A DNA stretch of 64,000 nt from Neiella litorisoli (GTDB lineage Bacteria > Pseudomonadota > Gammaproteobacteria > Enterobacterales > Neiellaceae), in the NCBI RefSeq assembly GCF_014773395.1, contig NZ_JACXAF010000022.1:1-64000 (forward strand). Reading direction: 5' to 3'. A program made the translations under genes and the position numbers. Of the stretch, positions 25,781 through 34,546 are shown in pieces (within the stretch, counting starts at the first letter, position 1; each line of letters starts with the position of its first letter). Under the pieces are notes generated by a model. The model had not been told where the DNA came from and made no database searches. It saw only the letters and a list, made by a program, of their open reading frames with translations.

Positions 25781-25914
25781 TAATTGTCCCTCGATCGAAA
25801 AACGGTTCTACAAAAATGTATGGTTCTTGCTAAGACAAGTTGCCTAGCTGAGATATTGATACCCCCCAATTTTGAGTTTTTTTATTAAGTTGAACCTATC
25901 GCAGTATTTTTCGG

Positions 25915-27540
25915 CTAATGGCGGCCTTTGGCGCTGGGTTGAGGCGAATCTCTGCCAATAATTTTGCGCGGCAGGCCAGTGTTCTTGTCTAATTCAACCA
26001 CGCTGTTGCTGGGCAATTGCAATTTCACTCGCCGTGGTAATTTTGTCGAGGACGGCGACAAGCCGAAGTAATTTAATCCTTGGCTAGCGTTTTCTCGGTG
26101 CAAGCCGACGGTAAATTCAGGTACAGCAAAATCATAAAACGCCACTTCATCAATCGCGCCATAGAACGCGTGTGTGTCCATCAGTGATGGCGTTGCGCTA
26201 TTGCCAATGGTCGTGGTGCCGGCGCCGCCGCTGATGACTTTGGAGCCTGCGGGGTATTGCAACGATGCCCGCGGCACGCCATTGATGTAGATGACTTTGA
26301 GCCCTGTTTTTACATCATAAGTGGCAGCGATATGATGAAAATTGCCGTCAGTTATATCGGCCATTGTCGGCCGGCCATTTTGACCGTCCAAAGGCATGAT
26401 TAATTCCTGATAGCCTTGTTCCAACATGAATAAACCGAAAACCAAACTCACGTTGGCGTTGTCGCCTGTCCGAAAACCGAGCAGTACCCGCGCATCACGA
26501 TCAGCATATTCATTACGAAATATATCGTTCTGCGCGCCTAGTTTGGCGAAATGATCGGGCCGAACTAACGCTTCAACGGTAAGGCCATCGGTGACCGCAA
26601 AAGAGCCGGTGCCTGCGACGGTGCCGCCGCCACTGCCGAATTCAATTACCGCGTGGTTATTAGGGCTAAAAAAGGCCGCCTGACCGACAGCACCTTTCAC
26701 TGTTGTTGATGATGAAGGGATGCCGTAAGCGCTGCCGACAGCGTCAATAATGCGATCGCTTTGGCCCTCAAAGGTCCAAAAATGGGTCGGCTTCCAACGG
26801 GCTGGATTCAATAAGGTTTTGTCGCCCGTGGTAAGAAGCGGAGTGGATGCCGTCAAATCTAAGGCGATATCACCGCCATTTGGCTGGATAAGATAGTTTG
26901 GTCGATGCAAAAGGGTGCTGGGGAGCGTCGATGATTCCACCATGAAATGACCATGCTTGGCACGTATCTCTCTGTTATTGAAGATCTTGATCAGTGTGTT
27001 CGGGCCAAGGTGCAGAGTGTCGCCGTCAAACAGTTTGAGCGTTGCGCCTTGCTCGGTCTGATAAAAACCGGCGATTAAATAATTATCATCAATGTCGCCC
27101 TGAGCACCAACGATAGCTAATTTGCCTTGCACAATTTCAGCAACGGCAGCAGAAGACGCGCTGCGACCAACCAGCAACCAAATCAACGCCATAACGACCA
27201 GTACCAATACGGCCAAAGCGCCGAATAGTTTGTAGTTAGGGTGTTTGTCGCTGCGGTCTTGGGGGAGGCTTTGATCATATTGGGCCAGCAGCTTTTCAGC
27301 TCTGGGGCGAACGATAAACTCTTCTGCTTGGGTGATACGCCGATAGACAAACTCCATACATCGGTCGGCGGACGACTTTAGCTCGACATGGGTTCTGATG
27401 TAATCGTAATAAAACTCTTGCGCCGCAAAATCACCTTGCAACAAGTTGTTGAGTTGACTCAGTTGCTCTTGGCTGACGCAATCGTCGCACACGTCATCGG
27501 CAATTTGGGCAATTTCTGCAAACTGCTCACTGCGACTCAT
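25915..27540 (-). CDS. Transmembrane anti-sigma factor with FecR and LamG domains (PVC type)
   Basis: A 541-residue protein. The cytoplasmic N-terminus (about 1-95, with IADDVCDDCVSQEQLSQLNNLLQGDFAAQEFYYDYIRTHVEL) matches the anti-sigma pattern common in Planctomycetes and Verrucomicrobia. One membrane helix follows (about 108-130), then a FecR-like periplasmic domain (about 135-210) and a LamG/concanavalin domain (about 285-475, LTVEALVRPDHF, NFHHIAATYD, INGVPRASL, GAIDEVAFYD). LamG domains bind glycans, so the protein may sense polysaccharide and release the sigma factor. ATG 27540 follows AAAGG; its first codons overlap the 3' end of the sigma gene, indicating translational coupling. Confidence 0.83.
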   Translation of the reverse strand: MSRSEQFAEIAQIADDVCDDCVSQEQLSQLNNLLQGDFAAQEFYYDYIRTHVELKSSADRCMEFVYRRITQAEEFIVRPRAEKLLAQYDQSLPQDRSDKHPNYKLFGALAVLVLVVMALIWLLVGRSASSAAVAEIVQGKLAIVGAQGDIDDNYLIAGFYQTEQGATLKLFDGDTLHLGPNTLIKIFNNREIRAKHGHFMVESSTLPSTLLHRPNYLIQPNGGDIALDLTASTPLLTTGDKTLLNPARWKPTHFWTFEGQSDRIIDAVGSAYGIPSSSTTVKGAVGQAAFFSPNNHAVIEFGSGGGTVAGTGSFAVTDGLTVEALVRPDHFAKLGAQNDIFRNEYADRDARVLLGFRTGDNANVSLVFGLFMLEQGYQELIMPLDGQNGRPTMADITDGNFHHIAATYDVKTGLKVIYINGVPRASLQYPAGSKVISGGAGTTTIGNSATPSLMDTHAFYGAIDEVAFYDFAVPEFTVGLHRENASQGLNYFGLSPSSTKLPRRVKLQLPSNSVVELDKNTGLPRKIIGRDSPQPSAKGRH

Positions 27541-28123
27541 GGCGGTCACCTTTGGTTTTTAAATCAACACAGTCGATTAGTTTTCGGCGCAGTTTATGTA
27601 CCGCCTTTCTAACGGCATAAAACGAGCGGCCAGTAATTTCTGCGACTTCTTTAGCGGTTTTGTTTTCTACATAAAAACGTTGATAGATGTTGTTTAGCGG
27701 CGAAGACAGCGTTGCCCGGCAATTGTCCAAGTGATGCCACTTTTGCTCCTGCTGGATAGCGTTGCTTTCGATCACCGCGAGATTGTCACTGAGTTCCTTT
27801 AACAAGTCTTCATTGAGGCCCAACTGATATTTTTTGTGCTTGGTGCGAAAGGTCAGCACCCGGTTGAATGCGATGGTATTGGCCCACTTGGAAAAATTAG
27901 TGCCGAGTTCAAACTTGTCGAATTGGTGCCACAGAGTCAGGCTGGTTTCTTGAAAAATGTCGTCCGCTGCTGCTGAGTTGGATACGAAGGCAAAAATATA
28001 GGCATACAGTCTATTTTTGTCGGCTTCAAATAACTGCTCAAACAGGCGCAATTTATCATCAGCGACTGCCGGAGTTGCTTTGGCTTGCGGCAATTGATTG
28101 TAGGAAACTGTTTGGGACTGCAC
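27527..28123 (-). CDS. ECF sigma factor, Rhodopirellula/Verrucomicrobium type
   Basis: A sigma-70 ECF factor of about 198 residues. Region 2 reads LYAYIFAFVSNSAAADDIFQETSLTLWHQFDKFELGTNFSKWANTIAF; region 4 reads AKEVAEITGRSFYAVRKAVHKLRRKLIDCV. The IFQETSLTLW and GTNFSKWA pattern is that of the Rhodopirellula/Verrucomicrobium sigma family rather than of FecI. The start is uncertain: GTG 28123 has AAGG at proper spacing, while the frame extends to a TTG at 28156. It overlaps the anti-sigma gene. It probably drives its own cluster (18231-28123), all in one direction, but no shared promoter motif could be proved by eye. Confidence 0.85.
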   Translation of the reverse strand: MQSQTVSYNQLPQAKATPAVADDKLRLFEQLFEADKNRLYAYIFAFVSNSAAADDIFQETSLTLWHQFDKFELGTNFSKWANTIAFNRVLTFRTKHKKYQLGLNEDLLKELSDNLAVIESNAIQQEQKWHHLDNCRATLSSPLNNIYQRFYVENKTAKEVAEITGRSFYAVRKAVHKLRRKLIDCVDLKTKGDRHESQ

Positions 28124-28340
28124 GCTTCGACCTTGATAAAACCCATAGATGACCAATCACATGAGACGATATCCTCAACACCAGTCAATGCGTTGTGATG
28201 CTCGCGATTGCTGGTGTCAGGCGGACAGGTATTTAAATTGGTATCTAAACTGTTAATAGAATTTACTATAAATGAAAGTTTATGTGACTTTCTATGGTCA
28301 GGTTCAAGCATTTTGAATCACATCAAATCAAGTTGAGTGT

Positions 28341-29261
28341 TCAGGTTGGTTTCAATAGTGCCGCTAGCTCTTTTGCCTGACGCTTGCTTGGCTGTAGCAG
28401 TAGCGATTGCATTTTGGCTTGCAGGGCTTCACCAAGCCGGTGAGATGCTAAAGCCAGATCAGCCTTGGCATTGGCGATGCGCGCTTGGGCGCGTCGCTTG
28501 GCGCGCTTGTCACTGTCATCGAGGTTGGCTTGATGGCGTTGATAGATGATCTCCAATGCTTGGATTCTTGCACCTAATTTGCTGCTCTCTGAGCCGGCCC
28601 TCATTAGGTAAGTCATATCGCAACTGGCGCAGAAGCTCACCCCACCAATTGTTGCTAGCTTGAGCCACAAATCCCAATCTTCTGCCGATGGCAAGGACAC
28701 ATCAAAACCGCCGACCTGCCAGATCGCCTCAGTCGATACCATCACGGTTGAGGTGCCAATACAGTTGCAGGCAAATAGAAATGACAGCGGCTTATCCAAG
28801 GAGCGGAATTCGCCGTTGGCGCTTTGCAACTCAGTCAGTTGCCAGTAATCAAAGCAGCTGCCTAAGTCTTGCCCTTGCTCGTTGACATGGCGGTAGTCAG
28901 TAAAACTCAGCAGTTGCTCGGGGTGTTGTTGGTGATGGCGCAACTGGCGGCTTAGTTTGTCATAGGCCCAAACATCATCGGCATCTAACATTGCCAACCA
29001 CTTACCATTGGCAACTTGAATGGCGGCATTGCGCGCTGCGGCGGGGTGATGGACACAAACCGGTAGTAATCGAATTCTCGGATCTTGCTTAGCTTGAGCT
29101 TCAATCCATTGGCGGCTGCCATCACTTGAGTCGTCGTCAGCAATAATCAGCTCCCAGGCCGTCATGTTTTGTGCTTGGACACTGGCAACGGCAGCTTTTA
29201 GATAAGTCAGGCAGTTGTGATTGGGCATGATCACGCTGACAAGTGGTTGGTTGTTGTTCAT
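28341..29261 (-). CDS. Glycosyltransferase family 2
   Basis: A 306-residue GT-A enzyme: PLVSVIMPNHNCLTYLKAAVASVQAQ, ELIIADDDSSDGS, the DxD-type MLDADD and SAEDWDLWLKLA are all present. It is cytoplasmic and transfers a sugar from a nucleotide donor to a growing lipid-linked repeat unit. It is the only gene of the syp-like block on the minus strand, divergent from the ligase gene. ATG 29261 follows GAGG; a GTG at 29267 is less likely. Confidence 0.85.
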   Translation of the reverse strand: MNNNQPLVSVIMPNHNCLTYLKAAVASVQAQNMTAWELIIADDDSSDGSRQWIEAQAKQDPRIRLLPVCVHHPAAARNAAIQVANGKWLAMLDADDVWAYDKLSRQLRHHQQHPEQLLSFTDYRHVNEQGQDLGSCFDYWQLTELQSANGEFRSLDKPLSFLFACNCIGTSTVMVSTEAIWQVGGFDVSLPSAEDWDLWLKLATIGGVSFCASCDMTYLMRAGSESSKLGARIQALEIIYQRHQANLDDSDKRAKRRAQARIANAKADLALASHRLGEALQAKMQSLLLQPSKRQAKELAALLKPT

Positions 29262-29269
29262 AAGCACCT

Positions 29270-29285
29270 CGGCACTGTAATTGCT
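29270..29285 (+). promoter_or_regulatory. Sigma54 promoter upstream of the ligase gene
   Basis: CGGCACTGTAATTGCT matches TGGCAC-N5-TTGCW at all but one fixed position and keeps GG-N10-GC. Transcription would begin near 29296. Confidence 0.75.
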
Positions 29286-29320
29286 TTGTTGTGGGTATCA
29301 ACCCGGTAATGAGCGTTCAT

Positions 29321-29333
29321 TTGCATGATGCAA
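29321..29333. promoter_or_regulatory. TTGC-N5-GCAA palindrome near the ligase gene
   Basis: TTGCATGATGCAA is a perfect 13-bp palindrome (single central base). Unlike the other copies it lies downstream of its nearest sigma54 promoter, by 36 bp from the -12 element, so it would be in the leader. Confidence 0.55.
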
Positions 29334-29360
29334 TCATTACCAATGAGGAGTGCAGAAGCT

Positions 29361-30758
29361 GTGCCAAATAGCATCAATGAACAACACCAAGCGCAACTTG
29401 CCAATCAACTCGTCACTAGCCGTAGTGCTCGGTTTTCGGTTGGTCTATGGGCGCTGATGGTGCTAATTGCTGTTGCATGGTATGCATTGCCAACGCCTTT
29501 ATTGGCAGTGGCGCTGGCGCTATTACCGGTTGCTATTTGGCTGATGCTGAATTGGCCATTTGGTATGGTGCTCGGTTTTGTCTTGCTGTCATTCTTTCGC
29601 TTACATGAATTGTATCCGCCCTTGATGGCGTTGCGTCTGCCGCAGCTATTTGCCTTGGCGGCATTGGTATCGATGGCTTGGCAGTTGTTGGTGATTCGCA
29701 AAATGCAAATCTACTGGAATCGCGACTTTAACTGGTTGATGGGCTTCTTTGTGTTGTGCGCCATTGGCGTATTGCTTGCCAGTAACCGTTCGGTTGCCAT
29801 GGCTTATTTCAATGGCGTGTTTAGCAAGATAGCGCTGATGACCATCATCATTGCTTGGTTGCTGCGAGCGCCGAGCGATTTTAAGCAGGCCGCTATGGCT
29901 TTTATTATTGCTGGCAGCCTGGTTGCTATGGTGGCGCTGAGTAATGCCGCTGCCGGTATCGAAGTGGTTGAGGGCAATCGCGTCACCATCGGCCGCTCGT
30001 TTGGTTCGACATTGGGCGATCCGAATGATTTGGCTTTGGTACTGTTGTTTCCGCTGGGCTTTACCCTGGGTTGGTTGCTCCATGCTCAAGGTTGGTCTCG
30101 GTTGGTGGCGCTGGTTGCCTTGGTATTGCTGGTTATGGCGATATTGGCGACCCAAAGCCGCGGTGGCTTATTGGGCGTGATGACAGTCGTTGGTGTGTTT
30201 GCTTGGCGCCGGGTCAAGAACAAAACCTTGCTGCTGCTTGTTGCTGGCGTCGCGCTGATGGTGTTGTTTGCCTTGGCAGGAATTGATCAGCGCTCATCTG
30301 GCGGGGCAGCGGAGCAGGGCATTGATGAGTCGGCAATGGGCCGGATCTACGCTTGGCAAGCAGCTTTTTCGATGGCCTTGCATTCGCCGGTAAGCGGCGT
30401 TGGGCTCGATAATTTTTATGCCAATTACTACTTTTATTCAAGCCATTGGGATGGCAAAAACCATGCGGTTCACAGTACTTGGTTTGGCATTCTGGCTGAA
30501 ACCGGCTTTGTTGGCTTGGCATTGTTCATCGCGGTGTTGTGGCGCATGGTGACTCGCATTATCAGCGTCGCGAATATCAGAGCGCAACATCCGGCAACGC
30601 TGATGGTGGCAGAGTCAGTGTTAGCCGGTTTGCTAGGTACTGTGGTCTCCGGCACCTTTCTCACTCAGGGCTTCACCTGGCCGTTTTACATTTTCTTCGC
30701 CCTGATCCTCGCGCTACGCCAATCCATCAATCAGCAAAATAGTGATTTTGCAAAATGA
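29361..30758 (+). CDS. sypL: O-antigen ligase/polymerase family protein (SypL-like)
   Basis: A polytopic membrane protein of 465 residues (477 if the ATG at 29325 is used) with ten or more helices. It carries the Wzy_C-type periplasmic loop: ATQSRGGLLG, then AWQAAFSMALHSPVSGVGLDNFYANYY and HAVHSTWFGILAETGFVGLALF. Such proteins polymerise or ligate polysaccharide units at the periplasmic face. The GTG at 29361 is preferred because GAGGAG lies ten bases upstream, and because the earlier ATG would put the palindrome at the start codon. The symbol follows the Vibrio fischeri syp locus by role and context. Confidence 0.83.
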   Translation: MPNSINEQHQAQLANQLVTSRSARFSVGLWALMVLIAVAWYALPTPLLAVALALLPVAIWLMLNWPFGMVLGFVLLSFFRLHELYPPLMALRLPQLFALAALVSMAWQLLVIRKMQIYWNRDFNWLMGFFVLCAIGVLLASNRSVAMAYFNGVFSKIALMTIIIAWLLRAPSDFKQAAMAFIIAGSLVAMVALSNAAAGIEVVEGNRVTIGRSFGSTLGDPNDLALVLLFPLGFTLGWLLHAQGWSRLVALVALVLLVMAILATQSRGGLLGVMTVVGVFAWRRVKNKTLLLLVAGVALMVLFALAGIDQRSSGGAAEQGIDESAMGRIYAWQAAFSMALHSPVSGVGLDNFYANYYFYSSHWDGKNHAVHSTWFGILAETGFVGLALFIAVLWRMVTRIISVANIRAQHPATLMVAESVLAGLLGTVVSGTFLTQGFTWPFYIFFALILALRQSINQQNSDFAK

Positions 30759-30760
30759 AA
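30748..30760. promoter_or_regulatory. Imperfect TTGC-N5-GCAA site
   Basis: TTGCAAAATGAAA matches seven of eight fixed bases. The overlapping ATTTTGCAAAAT (30745-30756) is itself a perfect palindrome. Its centre is 84 bp upstream of the GG of the sigma54 promoter at 30837. Confidence 0.45.
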
Positions 30761-30836
30761 ATTGCGCGATTGGTTTACACCTTAATGATCGTTGGATTGA
30801 TTCATAACTAACTAATAATTATTAACTAATTACTTC

Positions 30837-30852
30837 TGGCTTAGTGCTTGCT
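30837..30852 (+). promoter_or_regulatory. Sigma54 promoter upstream of the GT2 pair
   Basis: TGGCTTAGTGCTTGCT has TGGC and TTGCT with exact GG-N10-GC spacing, 47 bp before the start codon. Confidence 0.8.
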
Positions 30853-30898
30853 GTGGGTTGCTAAGGAATAACTCACATGTACATAGGGGAGCCAGTCG

Positions 30899-31939
30899 AT
30901 GACAGTACCGGCATTACACAAAGAGCAGGCCAAGCAGGGAAAGCAGATTAACTCGCCTGCGGTCTCCATCATCGTACCGATTTACAATGCGGAGCAGTGG
31001 TTAAGCGAATGTCTCGATTCGTTGCTCAATCAAACCTTAGACTCGCTCGAAATTGTATTGGTACTCGATGCACCAACCGATAACAGTCTGACCATATGTC
31101 AAAACTACATCGCTGAAAATCCAGGTCTGTTTACCCTGGTCAGTTTGGCAACCAATCAGGGCGTGTCGGTTGCTCGTAATCGTGGGCTCGATGCGGCATC
31201 TGGCCAGTACATCGGCTTTGTCGATGCCGATGACTGGGCACACCCGCAGATGTTTGCCAGTTTGCTCGCTACCCTTTCCGAGCAAACAGCCGAGCAAAAG
31301 GCCGTTTGGGCCCGCTGTGATATGTGCTCATTTGATGATGACCGCAGCGATTCGAAATTGATGGATCTAAAAGCGCAGTTTGCCGATACCTTTTTGACTA
31401 ACAAACTGTTTGCTGCAGATGTCATTAAGCAACATGGTCTGCGGTTTTATCCTGATGTGATATTCGAAGATGAAGCCTTCATCTATCTAATGCGAATGCT
31501 CGAAGGACCGGCTGCGCGCTGTGACGGCCAATACTATTGGTATCGGTTGAACCCCAATGGCCAGTGTCGTGATGAATCGAAGCACCGCTTTAACTTAATG
31601 GATAAGCAGGCAATGCTCAGTCGCTTGTTGGCTGAAGTAGATTCGCGCCAATTGCTATCGGCGCATCGAGATTTGCTGCTGGAGTGTTTAACTAATCATG
31701 CCTTGAGTGCTTTGTACTACCCCATTGGCCATGCCGACCGGGTAGCATTCTTTCGCTTTATTCAGTTTTTGATTAAGCGCTACCAATTACTGCCTGCCAA
31801 CCGGCTCCAGCAACATCATCAACACAACTATGTCATCAGTCGCTTTTTTCGTTTTATACGCCAGCCACTTTGTTTGGCGCCGCTCGCATGGTGGTGTCAG
31901 TTGCGGCTGCGACTCAATCAACTGGCCAATCAATCCTGA
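30899..31939 (+). CDS. Glycosyltransferase family 2
   Basis: A 346-residue GT-A enzyme with AVSIIVPIYNAEQWLSECLDSLLNQT, GVSVARNRGLDAASGQYIGFVDADDW (donor-binding DADD) and FEDEAFIYLMRML as probable catalytic acid region. The C-terminal ~110 residues are helical and basic. It precedes a second, closely similar GT2 by 8 bp; the two look like tandem paralogues. GGGGAG precedes the start at seven bases. It is predicted to add sugars to the lipid-linked repeat unit of the syp-like polysaccharide. Confidence 0.86.
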   Translation: MTVPALHKEQAKQGKQINSPAVSIIVPIYNAEQWLSECLDSLLNQTLDSLEIVLVLDAPTDNSLTICQNYIAENPGLFTLVSLATNQGVSVARNRGLDAASGQYIGFVDADDWAHPQMFASLLATLSEQTAEQKAVWARCDMCSFDDDRSDSKLMDLKAQFADTFLTNKLFAADVIKQHGLRFYPDVIFEDEAFIYLMRMLEGPAARCDGQYYWYRLNPNGQCRDESKHRFNLMDKQAMLSRLLAEVDSRQLLSAHRDLLLECLTNHALSALYYPIGHADRVAFFRFIQFLIKRYQLLPANRLQQHHQHNYVISRFFRFIRQPLCLAPLAWWCQLRLRLNQLANQS

Positions 31940-31947
31940 GGTGGGTG

Positions 31948-32940
31948 ATGAATACAACAACTAATCGAGTACTCAACCGCGCCAGCAACCAACCGCTGAT
32001 CAGCGTCATTGTGCCGGTGTACAACACTGTTCAATACCTTGGTCAGTGCCTGGACAGTATTCTCGAACAAACGCTAACGGATATTGAGATTATCGCCGTT
32101 AACGACGCCAGCCCTGATCAATCGTCTGTGCTGTTAAAGCGTTATCAGCAACAGTATGGCAACCGAATTAAGGTAGTGACTCATGCGGCCAATCGGGGGT
32201 TGGCAGCAGCGAGAAACACAGGCTTAGACCATGCCCAAGGGCAGTTCATTGGCTTTGTCGATAGTGATGATTTTATTGTTGCTGATATGTATGAGCAGTT
32301 GCTCAGCGCAAGCCTTCAACAAGGTGCAGAGCTGGCTGTTGGCGGTATGACACTGCAATCAACTGAGCACAGCCAAGTACTGGCCTTTAAAAGTAAAGTT
32401 GAGAACACCTCGGCGTGCAATAAGCTGTTTGATCGGCAATTGATCGAACGCGCACAATTACGATTTGCCCACGGTCAGTTGTTCGAAGATGAAGTATTTG
32501 TTCTGCAGGCTTTTATGAACGCCAAGCGGATTGCTTCTGTCGATCATGCTGGCTACATCTATCGTGCCAATGAGCAAGGTATTTGCCGCCGCAAGGGCCA
32601 GGATCAACATCGTTTGCACGCCCGCATGGCCACCATCACCGATTTACTGGCAACCACCAAACCGCAATCCCTTGCTGCCGAGCATCAACAAATGCTGCTG
32701 TTGGCGCTATGCCGCCATGCCATGCTGCAACTGCAAAGTAGTGTCGATTGGTACGACTTACGAAACTACTGGTTGTTTAGCCGCCATTTGATTGAGCGCT
32801 ACCAACTGAATTGCCAATTTGACGCGATGGCAGATGACTATTTTGTCCGCCACTTTAAATCCGGTAGTGAGCAGCTCGGACGCTTATGGCTGTGGTTCCA
32901 TAGTCAACAGCTACGCCGCTGGTTGCAAGCAGCAGAATAA
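31948..32940 (+). CDS. Glycosyltransferase family 2, paralogue of the preceding gene
   Basis: A 330-residue GT-A enzyme with PLISVIVPVYNTVQYLGQCLDSILEQT, AAARNTGLDHAQGQFIGFVDSDDF and FEDEVFVLQAFMN, matching the preceding protein along its length, including a C-terminal YDLRNYWLFSRHLIERYQL like its neighbour's. The start is placed at ATG 31948 (GAGG upstream); the frame extends further 5' but overlaps the previous gene. Substrate unknown. Tandem duplication is likely. Confidence 0.85.
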   Translation: MNTTTNRVLNRASNQPLISVIVPVYNTVQYLGQCLDSILEQTLTDIEIIAVNDASPDQSSVLLKRYQQQYGNRIKVVTHAANRGLAAARNTGLDHAQGQFIGFVDSDDFIVADMYEQLLSASLQQGAELAVGGMTLQSTEHSQVLAFKSKVENTSACNKLFDRQLIERAQLRFAHGQLFEDEVFVLQAFMNAKRIASVDHAGYIYRANEQGICRRKGQDQHRLHARMATITDLLATTKPQSLAAEHQQMLLLALCRHAMLQLQSSVDWYDLRNYWLFSRHLIERYQLNCQFDAMADDYFVRHFKSGSEQLGRLWLWFHSQQLRRWLQAAE

Positions 32941-32954
32941 ATGGCGGGCGGACG

Positions 32955-34349
32955 ATGAAACACTCGGTATTCTGGCAGCTTGCTTTGTATGGTGGTTTAA
33001 CACTGTTGCAAAAGGGCATGGGTTTTATTCTGCTGCCCATTACGACCCGCTATTTATCGCTCGCAGAGTACGGCACATTAGAACTGATGGTGTTGACGCT
33101 CACCTTAGCGTCGCTATTTGAGATCAGTAGTGGCGCCTTGCCAAAAATGGCCGCCGAGCAGAAATCCAATGGTCATAAGTTACTGTCATCAGCGGTCAAG
33201 CTCAGTGCCAGCTATGGCCTATTGGTGGCTGCTGTTTGTTGGTTGCTAGTAATGAGCAATCCATTTGACCTTTACCGGCTGATCAGTTGGCAGCAAGCCG
33301 CTTTATTGGCTTTGTGTGTGTGGTTGATGATGGTGCTCTATCCGCTGCAAGTTTGGCTACGAATCAAAAACAAGCCAGAGCATTATTGCCTGCTTGTTGG
33401 CAGCCAAACACTGGTGCAAGCCAGCGTCACGCTCTATGGCTTGTCAGCCGGATGGGGGATCAATGCGATTCTGATTGCTGGTGTCGTCGCTAATTTGGCC
33501 GCGGCGTGTTTGGCGTTGGCACTGCTTCATCGCGAGTGGCGAGTCGCAGTTGATAGCAAGTTAGTGAAAGACATCGTCAGTTACCAATCGCGCTTAATTG
33601 GCGCATCGCTGGCATTATTTGTGCTGTATGGCCTCGATCGCATGATGATCAGTCATTGGCTTGGGCCGCAAGTGTTGGCGCAGTACGGAATTATGCTGAA
33701 GCTAACTGAAGTCATCGCGGTATGTTTTGCCGTGTTTGAAATGTGGTGGGGGCCAAAGCGTTTTCAACTTGCTGGCACCGCGGCCGGACGCGACTCGCTA
33801 GTGGCAGTGCATCAACTGGTGCTGGTATTGCTAATGGCCGGTTTGTTGTTGGTCAGTGCCATTGCTGCGCCGGTGATGCAGTGGTTATTGCCACCGGACT
33901 ACCTCGGCGGGATAACTTGGTTACCGGCAATGTTGGTCGTGCTGGGCAGCCGTTTAAGTACCTCGATTTTAGATTTTGGTTGTTATACCCAAGCCAAGCC
34001 GGTTTGGTTAACCCGTATTAATGGCGGCTACGCCATCATCGCCATACCCGCTTTGGCATGGGCCATTCCGCAGTGGGGCGTGCCAGGATTGTTGGTGGTT
34101 AGCGCAATTTTGTATGGCTCTCGGCTCGTCGTTTTTAGCTACTTGAGCCAACGTCTATTGCCGTTGGATTACCAGTTCAACCGATTAATTGCGCTGGCAG
34201 TCACCAGTGCCGCGATTCTCTTATTGCAGCCGCTCATTTCCCCTTGGCTCACCGGGTTACTCGTCACCACTTGGTTGCTAACAGCTCTCGCGGTGTTGCT
34301 GCGCCACCGTGTAACCTTGTCATTCGATACCCTGACCAACCTTCGCTAA
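32955..34349 (+). CDS. sypK: Polysaccharide flippase, Wzx/MATE-like (SypK-like)
   Basis: A 464-residue integral membrane protein with 12-14 helices. The N-terminal WQLALYGGLTLLQKGMGFILLPITTRYLSLAEYGTLELM matches the Polysacc_synt/RfbX family, which flips lipid-linked repeat units across the inner membrane. The VLYGLDRMMISHWLGPQVLAQYGI segment is also typical. It belongs to the transcript starting at 30837. The symbol is given by role in the syp locus and is tentative. Confidence 0.83.
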   Translation: MKHSVFWQLALYGGLTLLQKGMGFILLPITTRYLSLAEYGTLELMVLTLTLASLFEISSGALPKMAAEQKSNGHKLLSSAVKLSASYGLLVAAVCWLLVMSNPFDLYRLISWQQAALLALCVWLMMVLYPLQVWLRIKNKPEHYCLLVGSQTLVQASVTLYGLSAGWGINAILIAGVVANLAAACLALALLHREWRVAVDSKLVKDIVSYQSRLIGASLALFVLYGLDRMMISHWLGPQVLAQYGIMLKLTEVIAVCFAVFEMWWGPKRFQLAGTAAGRDSLVAVHQLVLVLLMAGLLLVSAIAAPVMQWLLPPDYLGGITWLPAMLVVLGSRLSTSILDFGCYTQAKPVWLTRINGGYAIIAIPALAWAIPQWGVPGLLVVSAILYGSRLVVFSYLSQRLLPLDYQFNRLIALAVTSAAILLLQPLISPWLTGLLVTTWLLTALAVLLRHRVTLSFDTLTNLR

Positions 34350-34394
34350 CGTCTAGCGAGCCTCTCACCATTTTTCTGCTATCCCAATCACTGT

Positions 34395-34411
34395 TTTTGC
34401 ATATTGCAAAA
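34395..34411. promoter_or_regulatory. TTGC-N5-GCAA palindrome upstream of sypM
   Basis: TTTTGCATATTGCAAAA has seven-base arms around TAT. Its centre is 81 bp upstream of the GG of the sigma54 promoter at 34483. Confidence 0.65.
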
Positions 34412-34482
34412 CAGCGATTGGTGATTGCCTGAGTTGCGCCGAAAATCAATGTAACTAACTGAAAAATAGCTAATAAAAATTT

Positions 34483-34498
34483 TGGCAAGGTTTCTGCT
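34483..34498 (+). promoter_or_regulatory. Sigma54 promoter of sypM-Q
   Basis: TGGCAAGGTTTCTGCT keeps TGGCA and TGCT with exact GG-N10-GC spacing, 49 bp before the acyltransferase start. Confidence 0.82.
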
Positions 34499-34546
34499 GT
34501 AGCAATACATACGAACGCGGTTGTCGTGTGAATTGAGGAAAACAGC

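Noticed and set aside
27937..28311. 124-residue minus-strand frame overlapping the sigma gene.
   Set aside because: It overlaps the well-supported ECF sigma gene in another frame and has no recognisable domain.
29450..29490. A second GG-N10-GC match inside the ligase coding region.
   Set aside because: It lies in coding sequence without a good -24 or -12 word; the promoter at 29270 is far better.
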